From contig NZ_SRII01000001.1 in assembly GCF_004684095.1 (NCBI RefSeq), forward strand, positions 248,001 to 312,000: DNA of 64,000 nucleotides, written 5' to 3'. A model generated the notes under the pieces. It did not search any database, was not told the origin of the DNA, and worked only from the letters and a program-made list of their open reading frames with translations. The DNA comes from Hymenobacter sp. UV11. GTDB lineage: Bacteria; Bacteroidota; Bacteroidia; Cytophagales; Hymenobacteraceae. Shown here piece after piece: positions 1-8,717 of this stretch (within the stretch, counting starts at the first letter, position 1; each line of letters starts with the position of its first letter). The position numbers were made by a program, and so were the translations under genes.

Positions 1-202
1 ACTACAGCTTAATAACGACCCTGCTGACCTACCTAAGATAGTTAAGGTTGATGCTCCAGCCCCTATTACAAGTGCGTCGATGGGTAATGCGTCGGTTATG
101 ACCGACGGAAATAATCAAAAAGCGGAAGGCAAGGCACAAGCTGACACCGGTGCGGATGCACCAGGCCAAGGCACTACTGGCCGTAACGGCTCAAGCAAAT
201 AA
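1..202 (+). CDS. C-terminal end of a gene preceding actF (probable ActE cytochrome c), partial
   Basis: The window opens inside a reading frame whose first complete codon is at 2 and which ends with TAA at 200-202. The 66 visible residues are hydrophilic and rich in Ala, Gly, Asn and Gln; they contain no haem motif and no membrane segment, so the visible part alone identifies nothing. The frame ends 7 bases before the ActF start, which implies co-transcription. In Bacteroidota Alternative Complex III operons the gene before actF is normally actE, a membrane-anchored monohaem cytochrome c. The name therefore rests on position only; a disordered polar tail fits such a protein but is not diagnostic. 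Confidence 0.5.
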   Translation, partial: LQLNNDPADLPKIVKVDAPAPITSASMGNASVMTDGNNQKAEGKAQADTGADAPGQGTTGRNGSSK

Positions 203-209
203 CTAGACT

Positions 210-1508
210 ATGGCAACTCTGACTCATCATCACGAACCCGCCGCCGTTGAGCAGCTTGAACTGAGCCCCAAGACCCAACGGACATTCTTCACCATTATTG
301 GGGCAGGAATACTGTTGTTGATAATCGGTATTGTAGCAGCAGTGCTACATATTGGTGAAAGCCACGAGGCAGTAGCTGCTCATGCAGGTGTTGCTCACGA
401 AGAAGAGCATTCAGTACTGGTTCGCCGCATTGTGGTGAGCCTTTGGCATAGCAACCTCTTTTTTGTAGGTGTTTCAGCTATTGGTACTGTATTCATGGCT
501 ATCCAATACGTGGCATATGCAGGTTGGTCGGTAGTTGTAAAACGAATCAACGAAGCACTCGCTGCTTGGCTGATTCCCGGTGGCGTTATCATGGTATTGC
601 TCTTCATTTTGGGCCGTCATGATATATTCCACTGGACGCATGACGGAATCATGACCAAAGGCTCACCCATTTATGATAAGATTATTGCTGGTAAGTCGGG
701 TTTTCTGACGTTTGGCTTTTATCTCATCCGGATGGTGTCTTATCTCACCATTTGGGCGGTTTTTTCTTGGCGCTTACGTCAACTGTCTTTGCAGGAAGAT
801 CTGTATGGTGGCACGCGTTACTTCCACACTAGCATTACTACTGCAGCCTTGTTCTTGGTACTGTATGCCGTTACATCTTCCATGTCGGCTTGGGACTGGG
901 TTATGTCAGTCGATGTTCATTGGTTCAGCACCATGTTTGGGTGGTATGTTTTCGCCTCCTGGTGGGTATCTGGTATTGCTGCTACCGCACTGATAGCCAT
1001 ATTTTTGAAGCAAGCCGGCTATCTGCGTTTCATGAACGCTAACCATTTCCATGATTTGGGAAAGCTAATGTTTGGCTTCAGCATCTTCTGGACATATGTG
1101 TGGTTCTCGCAGTTCATGCTCATCTGGTATGCTAACCTGCCTGAGGAAGCAGTTTATTTCAATCAGCGCCTAGGTGGGTTTGAAGGTCGATATACTTGGA
1201 TGTTTTATTTTAACCTGGTAATCAACTTTGCTTTCCCTTTCCTTGCCCTGATGACCCGCGACGCTAAGCGCCAAATGATTATTATGAAAATCGTTTGTAT
1301 CGCTATTCTTATTGGTCACTGGTCGGACTTCTATTTAATGCTTATGCCGGGCACTTTGAAGGGCGACAACGGGTTTCTCATAGAGATTGGCATCGCGATG
1401 ATTTTCCTAGGTTCCTTCTTGATTCTGGTTACTCGTCGTCTTTCTGAGGCTTCGCTCATCCCAGTCAATCACCCTTTCATCGACGAGAGCGTTCACCACA
1501 CAACCTAA
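210..1508 (+). CDS. actF: Quinol:cytochrome c oxidoreductase quinone-binding subunit 2 (Alternative Complex III ActF)
   Basis: This is a 432-residue polytopic membrane protein with about ten hydrophobic segments after a short polar N-terminus, the layout of the NrfD/PsrC-like ActC/ActF subunits. Alternative Complex III oxidises menaquinol and passes electrons through its haem subunits to a cytochrome oxidase in the inner membrane. Family-like stretches include TKGSPIYDKI (about residue 147), SAWDWVMSVDVHWFSTMFGWYVFA (recognisable although not quoted whole here, about residue 225) and a WYANLPEE segment near residue 305. The ATG at 210 follows the previous stop by 7 bases. The next gene is coxB after about 80 bases, the usual arrangement in Cytophagales. 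Codons ending in T (GGT, GCT, CGT) are common, unlike the GC-rich genes further on. Confidence 0.93.
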   Translation: MATLTHHHEPAAVEQLELSPKTQRTFFTIIGAGILLLIIGIVAAVLHIGESHEAVAAHAGVAHEEEHSVLVRRIVVSLWHSNLFFVGVSAIGTVFMAIQYVAYAGWSVVVKRINEALAAWLIPGGVIMVLLFILGRHDIFHWTHDGIMTKGSPIYDKIIAGKSGFLTFGFYLIRMVSYLTIWAVFSWRLRQLSLQEDLYGGTRYFHTSITTAALFLVLYAVTSSMSAWDWVMSVDVHWFSTMFGWYVFASWWVSGIAATALIAIFLKQAGYLRFMNANHFHDLGKLMFGFSIFWTYVWFSQFMLIWYANLPEEAVYFNQRLGGFEGRYTWMFYFNLVINFAFPFLALMTRDAKRQMIIMKIVCIAILIGHWSDFYLMLMPGTLKGDNGFLIEIGIAMIFLGSFLILVTRRLSEASLIPVNHPFIDESVHHTT

Positions 1509-1589
1509 TAAGAGCTTAGATTTTTTAGAACTTAGAGCTTGGGCGACTGTTTCAAGTGGGTACTAAGTTCTGGCTTCTACTTATATCAA

Positions 1590-2687
1590 ATGACTACCCT
1601 AACCATCCTACTGGTCTCGGCATTATTGCTGGTTGTTTTCGGCCTGCTGTTTCGTCTCCAGATATTAACTGCTATTTTCTCTGGCTCGTATGTGCGCCAA
1701 ATTGGTACTAGCAACCGAATCAACGCCATACTGATGCTGGTGTTTATGGTATTTGGGGGCGCTGCATTTTTCTGGTCGTTTTCTGAGAACTATAGCAAAA
1801 TGAATCCACCTGTTGCCTCTGTACATGGGCATGCAATGGAGCGGATGTTCTGGACTACGATGATTGTAATAGGCATAGCCTTTGTAATCACACAGGCTTT
1901 ACTTTTTATATATTCTTATAAGTACCAGTATAAAGAGGGGCGTCGGGCTTACTTCTTCTCACATAATAATAAGATTGAAGTAATCTGGACTATCATTCCT
2001 GCTATTGTAATGGCGGCTTTGATATTTTCAGGTTGGAAAGCTTGGACTCGTATCACCGGTCCGGCCCCTAAGAATGCTATTGTGCTTGAAGTAATGGGTA
2101 AGCAATTCAACTGGCTTGTACGTTATCCTGGCCGGGATATGAAGCTAGGGGTAGTGAACTACCGTCTTATTGATGCTTCTAATGATTTTGGCTTTGACCT
2201 GAGCGATAAAGCTGCTCTCGATGACTTCACTGCTTCCGAAATTCACGTTCCGAAAGGTCACCCGGTACTAATAAAAATTCGGTCGCGTGATGTGTTGCAC
2301 GCTGTATACATGCCACAATTCCGGGTTCAGATGTACGCTGTACCAGGTATGCCTACCCGATTCTGGTTTACTCCTACTACGACAACGGATGAGATGCGTG
2401 CCAGACTTGGTAACCCGAACTTCAACTACGAACTAGCTTGTAACCAGATTTGTGGTCAAGGTCACTTCGCTATGAAGTTCAACATTGTAGTTGACGAGCC
2501 TGATGATTACGTTGCATGGTTTGCCGCTCAAACCCCTGTTTCTAAAAATGCTGACCTCATGGCTTCTTTCAAGCAAATGAGCAAGCAAACCGGCCTTGGC
2601 CAAGGTAATAGTAAAGAAGCGCGTGCTTCTTCGATTGAAGAAACCGGAGAAACTCCTGCTCCGCTAGCTGCCCAGGCTTCGCTTTAA
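1590..2687 (+). CDS. coxB: Cytochrome c oxidase subunit II
   Basis: This 365-residue protein has N-terminal membrane segments followed by a cupredoxin domain on the outer face of the membrane. It holds the CuA centre, which receives electrons from cytochrome c. The CuA ligands are visible as the C-x3-C-x3-H-x2-M pattern in CNQICGQGHFAM (about residues 284-295), with the upstream His in VLHAVYMPQF near 233. A start at 1539 (TTG) is open, but the extra 17 residues are not family-like and an ATG at 1590 directly precedes the first hydrophobic segment, so I chose that. The tail beyond the CuA domain (about 60 residues, Ala/Glu/Gln-rich) is longer than usual. It lies between actF and coxA, with a 29-base gap to coxA. 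Confidence 0.94.
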   Translation: MTTLTILLVSALLLVVFGLLFRLQILTAIFSGSYVRQIGTSNRINAILMLVFMVFGGAAFFWSFSENYSKMNPPVASVHGHAMERMFWTTMIVIGIAFVITQALLFIYSYKYQYKEGRRAYFFSHNNKIEVIWTIIPAIVMAALIFSGWKAWTRITGPAPKNAIVLEVMGKQFNWLVRYPGRDMKLGVVNYRLIDASNDFGFDLSDKAALDDFTASEIHVPKGHPVLIKIRSRDVLHAVYMPQFRVQMYAVPGMPTRFWFTPTTTTDEMRARLGNPNFNYELACNQICGQGHFAMKFNIVVDEPDDYVAWFAAQTPVSKNADLMASFKQMSKQTGLGQGNSKEARASSIEETGETPAPLAAQASL

Positions 2688-2716
2688 GCTGCATCTTTAA
2701 GTAATTCTACCATAAT

Positions 2717-4582
2717 ATGGCTACTAATCTTCCGGTTTCCGCGCAGGCTCAGGGTGGGATAGGTACCGCTGCGGCACCTCACGTTGAGCACGACGAGCAC
2801 CTGCACGACCATGAGCATCATGACCAGCACTGGTTGTGGAAATATGTTTTCAGCCAAGACCATAAGATGATTGGCCGGCAATTCCTGATAACAGGGATGG
2901 TGTGGGCCATCATTGGTGGCTTGCTATCGAGTCTCTTCCGCTTGCAATTGGGTTGGCCTGAGGCTACCATGAGCTGGCTGCAGCCGCTACTTGGCAAATG
3001 GGTAGAGGGTGGTAAGCTAGCTCCAGAGTTTTACTTAGCACTTGTAACGATGCACGGCACTATTATGGTGTTTTTCGTGCTGACTGCTGGCCTATCAGGT
3101 ACATTTTCCAACTTCCTTATTCCGTTGCAGGTTGGCGCCCGTGACATGGCCTCCGGGTTCATGAACATGCTCTCGTACTGGTTTTTCTTCCTGTCGAGCC
3201 TTATCATGTTTGCTTCCTTGTTTCTGGAAACGGGTCCGGCGGCATCAGGATGGACAATTTATCCTCCGCTAAGCGCACTGCCACAAGCTATCCCAGGCTC
3301 TGGTATGGGTATGACGATGTGGTTGGTTAGCATGGTGTTCTTCATTGTGTCGCAGTTGCTAGGCGGTGTAAACTACGTGACGACGGTAATCAACCTGCGT
3401 ACCCGTGGAATGAGTATGAGTAAGCTGCCGCTTACTATCTGGGCTTTCTTCCTGACTGCAATCCTTGGTATTCTTTCGTTCCCGGTTTTATTCTCCGCTG
3501 CTTTGCTGCTGGTTTTTGACCGCTCGTTTGGTACTTCGTTTTTCTTGTCGGACATCTACATTGCTGGTCAGGCGCTGCACAATCAAGGTGGTTCACCGGT
3601 ATTGTTCCAACACTTGTTCTGGTTCCTTGGTCACCCTGAGGTATACATCGTAATCATGCCTGCAATGGGCATGGTTTCGGAAATCCTAGCTACCAACGCT
3701 CGTAAGCCCATCTTCGGCTACCGGGCAATGATTGGCTCGCTGATTGGTATTTCTTTGTTGTCGTTCGTTGTATGGGCTCACCACATGTTTGTAACTGGTA
3801 TGAACCCTTTCCTCGGGTCTGTATTTATGTTCCTGACATTGATTATTGCAGTACCGTCAGGCGTTAAAGTATTCAACTGGTTGGCTACTCTGTGGCGTGG
3901 CAATATCCGTTTTACGGCTGCAATGCTCTTCGCCATTGGCTTTGTATCGCTGTTTATCTCGGGTGGTTTGACGGGTATTATTCTTGGCAATGCCACGCTT
4001 GATATCCAGATGCACAACACGTATTTCGTGGTAGCTCACTTCCACTTGGTGATGGGTTCTTCGGCATTCTTCGGGTTGTTTGCTGGTGTCTATCATTGGT
4101 TCCCAAAGATGTTTGGCCGCATGATGGACGAAAAGCTAGGCTATATTCACTTCTGGCTGACTTTCCTAGGCGTATACTTGGTCTTTATGCCTATGCACTA
4201 CGTTGGCATTGCCGGTTTCCCGCGTCGCTATTATTCTTGGACAGGCTTTGATGCATTCTCGCAATTTGCTGACCTGAACAAGTTTATTTCGGTTGCTGCT
4301 ATTCTGGCCTTCTTTGCTCAGTTCATCTTCATCTTCAACTTCTTCTACAGCATTTTCCGCGGCCGTCGTGCTACAGAGAACCCTTGGAATTCGACTACCT
4401 TGGAGTGGACTACCCCCATTATACCGGGCCACGGTAACTGGCCTGGTGAGATTCCAGCTGTCTATCGCTGGCCGTACGACTACAGCAAGCCTGGTTCGGA
4501 AGTGGACTTTATTCCGCAGAATGTACCGTATTCACAAACGCCTTCTTCTAACCTGCCTTACGAGCGGGAGTTGGCCGAATAG
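2717..4582 (+). CDS. coxA: Cytochrome c oxidase subunit I
   Basis: This 621-residue protein is the catalytic haem-copper subunit that reduces O2 to water and pumps protons. About 12 membrane segments are visible. The signature GHPEVYI lies near residue 306 (CuB His and cross-linked Tyr) and the pair of haem/CuB histidines near residue 440 in NTYFVVAHFHLVMG. The N-terminal 40 residues are unusual in being His/Asp/Glu-rich (HVEHDEHLHDHEHHDQH), which might bind metal. It ends before a strong rho-independent terminator at 4607-4639, so actF-coxB-coxA form the distal end of one transcription unit. Like its two upstream neighbours it uses more T-ending codons than the rest of the window, as expected for a highly expressed gene. 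Confidence 0.96.
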   Translation: MATNLPVSAQAQGGIGTAAAPHVEHDEHLHDHEHHDQHWLWKYVFSQDHKMIGRQFLITGMVWAIIGGLLSSLFRLQLGWPEATMSWLQPLLGKWVEGGKLAPEFYLALVTMHGTIMVFFVLTAGLSGTFSNFLIPLQVGARDMASGFMNMLSYWFFFLSSLIMFASLFLETGPAASGWTIYPPLSALPQAIPGSGMGMTMWLVSMVFFIVSQLLGGVNYVTTVINLRTRGMSMSKLPLTIWAFFLTAILGILSFPVLFSAALLLVFDRSFGTSFFLSDIYIAGQALHNQGGSPVLFQHLFWFLGHPEVYIVIMPAMGMVSEILATNARKPIFGYRAMIGSLIGISLLSFVVWAHHMFVTGMNPFLGSVFMFLTLIIAVPSGVKVFNWLATLWRGNIRFTAAMLFAIGFVSLFISGGLTGIILGNATLDIQMHNTYFVVAHFHLVMGSSAFFGLFAGVYHWFPKMFGRMMDEKLGYIHFWLTFLGVYLVFMPMHYVGIAGFPRRYYSWTGFDAFSQFADLNKFISVAAILAFFAQFIFIFNFFYSIFRGRRATENPWNSTTLEWTTPIIPGHGNWPGEIPAVYRWPYDYSKPGSEVDFIPQNVPYSQTPSSNLPYERELAE

Positions 4583-4606
4583 CTTACTGATTACCTGAGT
4601 GCCTGA

Positions 4607-4639
4607 ACGGGCCGCCGTACTACGGCGGCCCGTTTTTTT
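4607..4639 (+). terminator. Rho-independent terminator after coxA
   Basis: A GC-rich stem made of cgggccgccgta and tacggcggcccg with almost no loop is followed by a run of seven T on the + strand. It lies 25 bases after the coxA stop and about 70 bases before the ctaA start, so it separates the ACIII/oxidase core from the haem-assembly genes. Confidence 0.9.
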
Positions 4640-4709
4640 ATGGACTTTCTTCTCGTTTCAAAGATATTCTGGGAAGAAAAAAGCCTCGTTGCTTTGTTTA
4701 ACAAGTACT

Positions 4710-5858
4710 ATGCAGCAGCCACAGTTTGCGAAGCGCTTCATCTTCTGGAGTGTGTTGACAGTTAGCAGTATCTACCTACTAATTCTTGTGGGCGGAATTG
4801 TCCGGGCTACTGGTTCAGGGATGGGTTGTCCTGATTGGCCCAAGTGCTTTGGGCAGTGGGTGCCGCCAACCGAAATCAGTCAACTGCCCGCTGATTATAA
4901 GCAGGTGTATTTGACGCAGCGCGTTGCTAAGAACCAAAAGTTGGCCCGTACGCTTGCGAGCCTGGGCTTTCGGCAGGTAGCGGGGGAGATTTTCGCGCAC
5001 CCAACGCAGTATGTAGAAACTGATTTTAACGCCACTAAAACCTGGATTGAGTACCTCAACAGGTTGTTGGGAGCGCTTATTGGCATTTTTGTATTTGTGA
5101 ATGCTGTGGTGGCGCTGCCTTATTGGCGACGCGACCGGCCGGTATTGTGGCTGGCAATAGTTGGCTGGTTGCTGACCGGAGTGCAGGGGTGGCTGGGGTC
5201 GTTGGTAGTTTCGACAAATCTGCTCCCCATTATGGTGACTATCCACATGGGATTGGCACTGTTCATTGTGGCGATTCTGCTTTACGCGGTGCAGCGGGCG
5301 CGTTGGGGTAGGGCCAGTGGCGAGGCTGCAATCGTCCACCTGGCAGAAGCCAACTCTACTGCGCCGCTTGAGACCGCTAGTGCTGGCGCAGGATTGCGCT
5401 GGGCACTGTGGGGCGTACTGCTGCTCACGTTCGCGCAAATTATCATGGGCACGCAGGTGCGGGAAGAGATTGACCGCATCGCCTCCGCGGCCGCTTATGG
5501 CCAGCGAGATACTTGGGTAGCGGCTTTGGGCAGCATTTTCGAATCTCATCGCACCCTGGCGGCCATTGTGGTGCTGGCCAACGTAGTGGTAGGATACCGG
5601 TTGTGGCAGCTGGCAATTCCCCGGTTGCGCCGGTTGGTGATGGCTACTTGGGTAGTGCTGGCGCTGGAAATGGTTGCGGGCATCACGCTCGCTTATTGGG
5701 CATTGCCCGCGTTCATGCAGCCCATACACCTGACGCTGGCCACGTTGCTCTTCGGCACGCAATTTCTCACCTTGCTGGCTTTGTGGCCGAAAAAGGGGGT
5801 AGGGAATGTGCCGGCGGTTGCGCAACCCCTGCCACAAGCGCATTCATACTACGCCTAG
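4710..5858 (+). CDS. ctaA: Haem A synthase (CtaA/COX15)
   Basis: The protein (382 residues) oxidises the C8 methyl of haem O to give haem A for cytochrome oxidase and sits in the inner membrane with eight predicted helices. Visible family marks are GGIVRATGSGMGCPDWPKC near residue 29, the ESHRTLA histidine near 279 and the HMGLALF and PIHLTLATLLFG histidines that bind haem. An open frame extends back to 4599, but that extension reads through the terminator and is not family-like; the ATG at 4710 directly precedes MQQPQFAKRFIFWSV. The next gene, ctaB, makes the haem O substrate, so order and chemistry agree. Confidence 0.93.
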   Translation: MQQPQFAKRFIFWSVLTVSSIYLLILVGGIVRATGSGMGCPDWPKCFGQWVPPTEISQLPADYKQVYLTQRVAKNQKLARTLASLGFRQVAGEIFAHPTQYVETDFNATKTWIEYLNRLLGALIGIFVFVNAVVALPYWRRDRPVLWLAIVGWLLTGVQGWLGSLVVSTNLLPIMVTIHMGLALFIVAILLYAVQRARWGRASGEAAIVHLAEANSTAPLETASAGAGLRWALWGVLLLTFAQIIMGTQVREEIDRIASAAAYGQRDTWVAALGSIFESHRTLAAIVVLANVVVGYRLWQLAIPRLRRLVMATWVVLALEMVAGITLAYWALPAFMQPIHLTLATLLFGTQFLTLLALWPKKGVGNVPAVAQPLPQAHSYYA

Positions 5859-5901
5859 CCCTGGTCGGGCGTACCTTTGCCGTAGCAATTATATCTGGTT
5901 A

Positions 5902-6753
5902 ATGACGAAGGCCCGCGCCTATTTTCAGCTGCTTAAGTTTCGGCTTTCCTTCACGGTGGCATTTTCCAGCGCGCTGGGGTACTTATTGGGCTCAGCTACG
6001 CCAAACTGGGGGCGGGCACTGCTGGTACTGCTGGGCGGATTGCTAGTAACCGGCGCTGCCAACATAATCAACCAAGTTTTCGAAAAGGACCTGGACAAGC
6101 TGATGCGCCGCACCGAAAACCGGCCGCTACCTACCGGCCGCATCTCACCGGGCGAAGCTTGGGCCTTTTGCGTGGTGCTAGCGGTGATGGGGCTGGGGCT
6201 ACTGGCCTACTACTTCAATCCGCTAACGGCGGCCTTGTCGCTGCTATCGCTTATCCTGTACGGCTTTATTTACACGCCGCTCAAGACGGTATCGCCGATA
6301 TGTGTGGCCGTGGGAGCTATTCCGGGCGGCCTACCCCCCCTTATTGGCTGGGTAGCAGCTACGGGCTACGTGGGCGAGGCCGCGTGGGTGTTATTTGGTA
6401 TCCAGTTTATGTGGCAGTTTCCGCACTTCTGGGCCATTGCCTGGGTAGCCGACGAAGACTATAAGCGGGCAGGCTTTAAGATGCTGCCTACCCCCGGTAA
6501 CCGCGACCTACGCACCGCTTTTCAGATAATGACCTACACGGTGCTGCTCATCCCGGTATCACTGCTGCCGCTGGTGCTGGGTATCTCGGGGCGTACGTCG
6601 GCGGGAGTGGCCCTGGTATGCGGCGTGCTGTTTACCCTGCTCACGGTGCGGCTTATGCGTACGCAGGACCGCAAGGCGGCCCTTAGCATCATGTTCGCCT
6701 CGTTCCTGTATTTACCTATCGTACAAATCGCGCTGCTTTTAGACAAAGTTTGA
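5902..6753 (+). CDS. ctaB: Haem O synthase (protohaem IX farnesyltransferase)
   Basis: This 283-residue UbiA-family prenyltransferase transfers a farnesyl group to protohaem, producing haem O in the membrane. The Mg-diphosphate binding region reads NIINQVFEKDLDKLMRRTEN (about residues 54-73), followed by RPLPTGR; the second conserved loop is DEDYKRAGFKMLP. The open frame begins at 5806, inside ctaA, but the ATG at 5902 starts the family-like MTKARAYFQLLKFRLSF. It lies 43 bases after ctaA and is presumably co-transcribed with the oxidase subunits that follow. Confidence 0.93.
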   Translation: MTKARAYFQLLKFRLSFTVAFSSALGYLLGSATPNWGRALLVLLGGLLVTGAANIINQVFEKDLDKLMRRTENRPLPTGRISPGEAWAFCVVLAVMGLGLLAYYFNPLTAALSLLSLILYGFIYTPLKTVSPICVAVGAIPGGLPPLIGWVAATGYVGEAAWVLFGIQFMWQFPHFWAIAWVADEDYKRAGFKMLPTPGNRDLRTAFQIMTYTVLLIPVSLLPLVLGISGRTSAGVALVCGVLFTLLTVRLMRTQDRKAALSIMFASFLYLPIVQIALLLDKV

Positions 6754-6855
6754 GCGATAGTTGTTGATTTTGTGTTGTTACTACTGACGGAAAGTGCGAA
6801 TAGAAGCCGCACGAATGACCGGCGGCAGTAAGAATTGTTTGATAACCCATTTGAT

Positions 6856-7446
6856 ATGAAAACCTCGGAAGCTACGTTTGCTGATAAGGAACTGGGCTTG
6901 GGCTGGCACCCAAAGCGTGTGTTGCTTATCCTATTGATTTTCAGTATTGTGATGATGTTTGCGGCTTTTACCAGCGGCTACATTGTGCGGCGTGACGAGG
7001 GCAACTGGCGCGAATTTGACCTGCCCGTTAGCCTACTGGTCAATTCCATCATTATTGCGCTCAGTAGCGCCGCCATGCAGTGGGCGTACTTCTCGGCCAA
7101 GCGTGACGAAGTAAAGCGCACTAACCTGGGCCTGCTCCTGACGCTGGGGCTGGGGGTAGCCTTTCTGTTTGGCCAGATGCACTCGTGGAGTGACTTGGTA
7201 GCGGGGCACACTTTCTTCGGGGGTGCCGATGCTAATCCGTCGGGCTCTTTTGTGTATGTGCTCATGGGCGTACACGCTTTCCACCTTATCACGGGGCTCA
7301 TTTTTGTGGGGGTAGTACTGAAGCGAAGCCTTAGTTATCAGGTGCATTCGCGCGCTATGCTCTCGATTGGCAACGCTACCTTATACTGGCACTTCTTGGG
7401 TGGGCTTTGGCTGTACCTGTATTTGTTCCTACTTTTGAACCATTAA
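6856..7446 (+). CDS. Cytochrome c oxidase subunit III homologue (short form)
   Basis: The 196-residue product has five hydrophobic segments of the haem-copper oxidase subunit III family. Typical stretches are GQMHSWSDLV (near 112), YVLMGVHAFHLITGLIF (near 137) and the C-terminal YWHFLGGLWLYLYLFLL. A TTG at 6835 would add seven residues; I prefer the ATG at 6856. A second, longer subunit III gene follows 44 bases later, a pairing seen in other Cytophagales oxidase clusters. Which of the two is assembled into the complex cannot be told from sequence. Confidence 0.88.
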   Translation: MKTSEATFADKELGLGWHPKRVLLILLIFSIVMMFAAFTSGYIVRRDEGNWREFDLPVSLLVNSIIIALSSAAMQWAYFSAKRDEVKRTNLGLLLTLGLGVAFLFGQMHSWSDLVAGHTFFGGADANPSGSFVYVLMGVHAFHLITGLIFVGVVLKRSLSYQVHSRAMLSIGNATLYWHFLGGLWLYLYLFLLLNH

Positions 7447-7490
7447 ACGGGAATTTGGCGTAAAGCCCGCCTGTCTATCTGTTGTCCGTT

Positions 7491-8267
7491 ATGGCCCATT
7501 CCACTACTTTGCAGCCCACCGCTGCCCCTGCCGCCTACGCCGATGCGCCCCGCACCGGTACCTGGGACGGCGGCAACGAACCCTTTAAGGCGAGCTACGG
7601 CAAGCTGATGATGTGGTTCTTTCTGCTCTCGGACACGTTCACGTTCGGGGCTTTCCTGACGGCCTACGGCCTCATTCGCCACAAGCACGGCGTATATGAG
7701 GGCACGGCCAAGGCGTTCCATTTCAGCTCTGCCTACTGGCCTACCCCCGAGAAAGTATTTAATGCTTTCCCTGGCCTGCATGGTATGGACCTGCCGCTGG
7801 CTTTCGTGGCGTTGATGACGATGATTCTCATCTTCAGTTCTGTGACGATGGTACTGGCCGTAGAGGCTGGCCACCGCATGGATAAGGCCGATGTGCAGAA
7901 GTGGCTTCTGTGGACCATTTTGTTTGGTACTATGTTCCTCAGCAGCCAGGCTTGGGAGTGGAGCCACTTCATCGGCGGCCACGAAGAGGGCACCCGCATG
8001 GCAGATGGCACTATCATGTACGGTGCCAACCTGGCGGCTAACCAGTACGGCCCGCCGCTGTTTGCCGACCTGTTCTTCTTCATTACGGGTTTCCACGGCA
8101 CGCACGTTTTTTCGGGTGTAGCGCTGCTGGTGTGGTGCTTTATTGCTACCACCAACGGCACATTTGAGAAGCGTGGCCACTACGAGATGATTGAGAAAAT
8201 CGGCCTCTACTGGCACTTCGTGGACTTGGTGTGGGTGTTCGTATTCACCTTCTTCTATCTCGTGTAA
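7491..8267 (+). CDS. Cytochrome c oxidase subunit III
   Basis: This 258-residue subunit III has a longer N-terminus than its upstream paralogue. Family marks are SDTFTFGAFLTAYGL (near residue 44), SSQAWEWSHFI (near 149), GFHGTHVFSGV (near 200) and the final YWHFVDLVWVFVFTFFYLV. The subunit stabilises the proton-pumping core in the inner membrane. A TTG start at 7482 is possible but would add only three residues; the ATG at 7491 is chosen. The first 30 residues are an Ala/Pro/Thr-rich polar leader. The 89 bases after the stop contain an imperfect inverted repeat (about 8270-8335) before the subunit IV start. Confidence 0.92.
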   Translation: MAHSTTLQPTAAPAAYADAPRTGTWDGGNEPFKASYGKLMMWFFLLSDTFTFGAFLTAYGLIRHKHGVYEGTAKAFHFSSAYWPTPEKVFNAFPGLHGMDLPLAFVALMTMILIFSSVTMVLAVEAGHRMDKADVQKWLLWTILFGTMFLSSQAWEWSHFIGGHEEGTRMADGTIMYGANLAANQYGPPLFADLFFFITGFHGTHVFSGVALLVWCFIATTNGTFEKRGHYEMIEKIGLYWHFVDLVWVFVFTFFYLV

Positions 8268-8356
8268 GTTGGTTGATTGTTGGTAGCTGCTTGAGCTTCT
8301 TTCAACCTACCAGCCAACAATAAGCAACCACTAATCACTACTTAATAATCAGTTCA

Positions 8357-8710
8357 ATGTCTAATCACGCCGAAGAACTCGCCCTGCATCCCGGCGAAAT
8401 TGCGAAGCCAAATACTGGCTGGATTTGGAAAACTTTCTGGATTCTGGTTGGTATTACGGCACTTGAGTTCGCAATTGCCTTCAGCATGACTTCGCCGGGC
8501 CTGCGCACGCTGCGTAACAGCATCTTCATCATTATGACGATTCTGAAAGCCTTCTTCATCGTGGGCGAGTTTATGCACCTCAAGCACGAGGCTAAAAGCC
8601 TTATCTGGACCATTCTTATTCCTACCGCGCTACTTGTGTGGCTGGTAGTAGCACTTGTGACCGAAGGCTCGTACGTGGGCGAAGCACTCTCGCACATGTT
8701 CAGCAACTAA
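8357..8710 (+). CDS. Cytochrome c oxidase subunit IV family protein
   Basis: The 117-residue membrane protein has three hydrophobic segments. The segment NSIFIIMTILKAFFIVGEFM followed by HLKHE is the mark of the prokaryotic caa3-type subunit IV family, which accompanies subunit III. Cytochrome oxidase assembly or stability in the inner membrane is its expected role. It sits between subunit III and the SCO-like gene (7-base gap), in the usual order. Confidence 0.88.
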   Translation: MSNHAEELALHPGEIAKPNTGWIWKTFWILVGITALEFAIAFSMTSPGLRTLRNSIFIIMTILKAFFIVGEFMHLKHEAKSLIWTILIPTALLVWLVVALVTEGSYVGEALSHMFSN

Positions 8711-8717
8711 CTATAGG

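Noticed and set aside
4815-5843. Long open frame (about 340 codons) on the - strand opposite ctaA
   Set aside because: It has Gln/Arg/His-rich composition and no family feature, lies wholly opposite a well-supported gene, and is explained by GC-rich codon structure.
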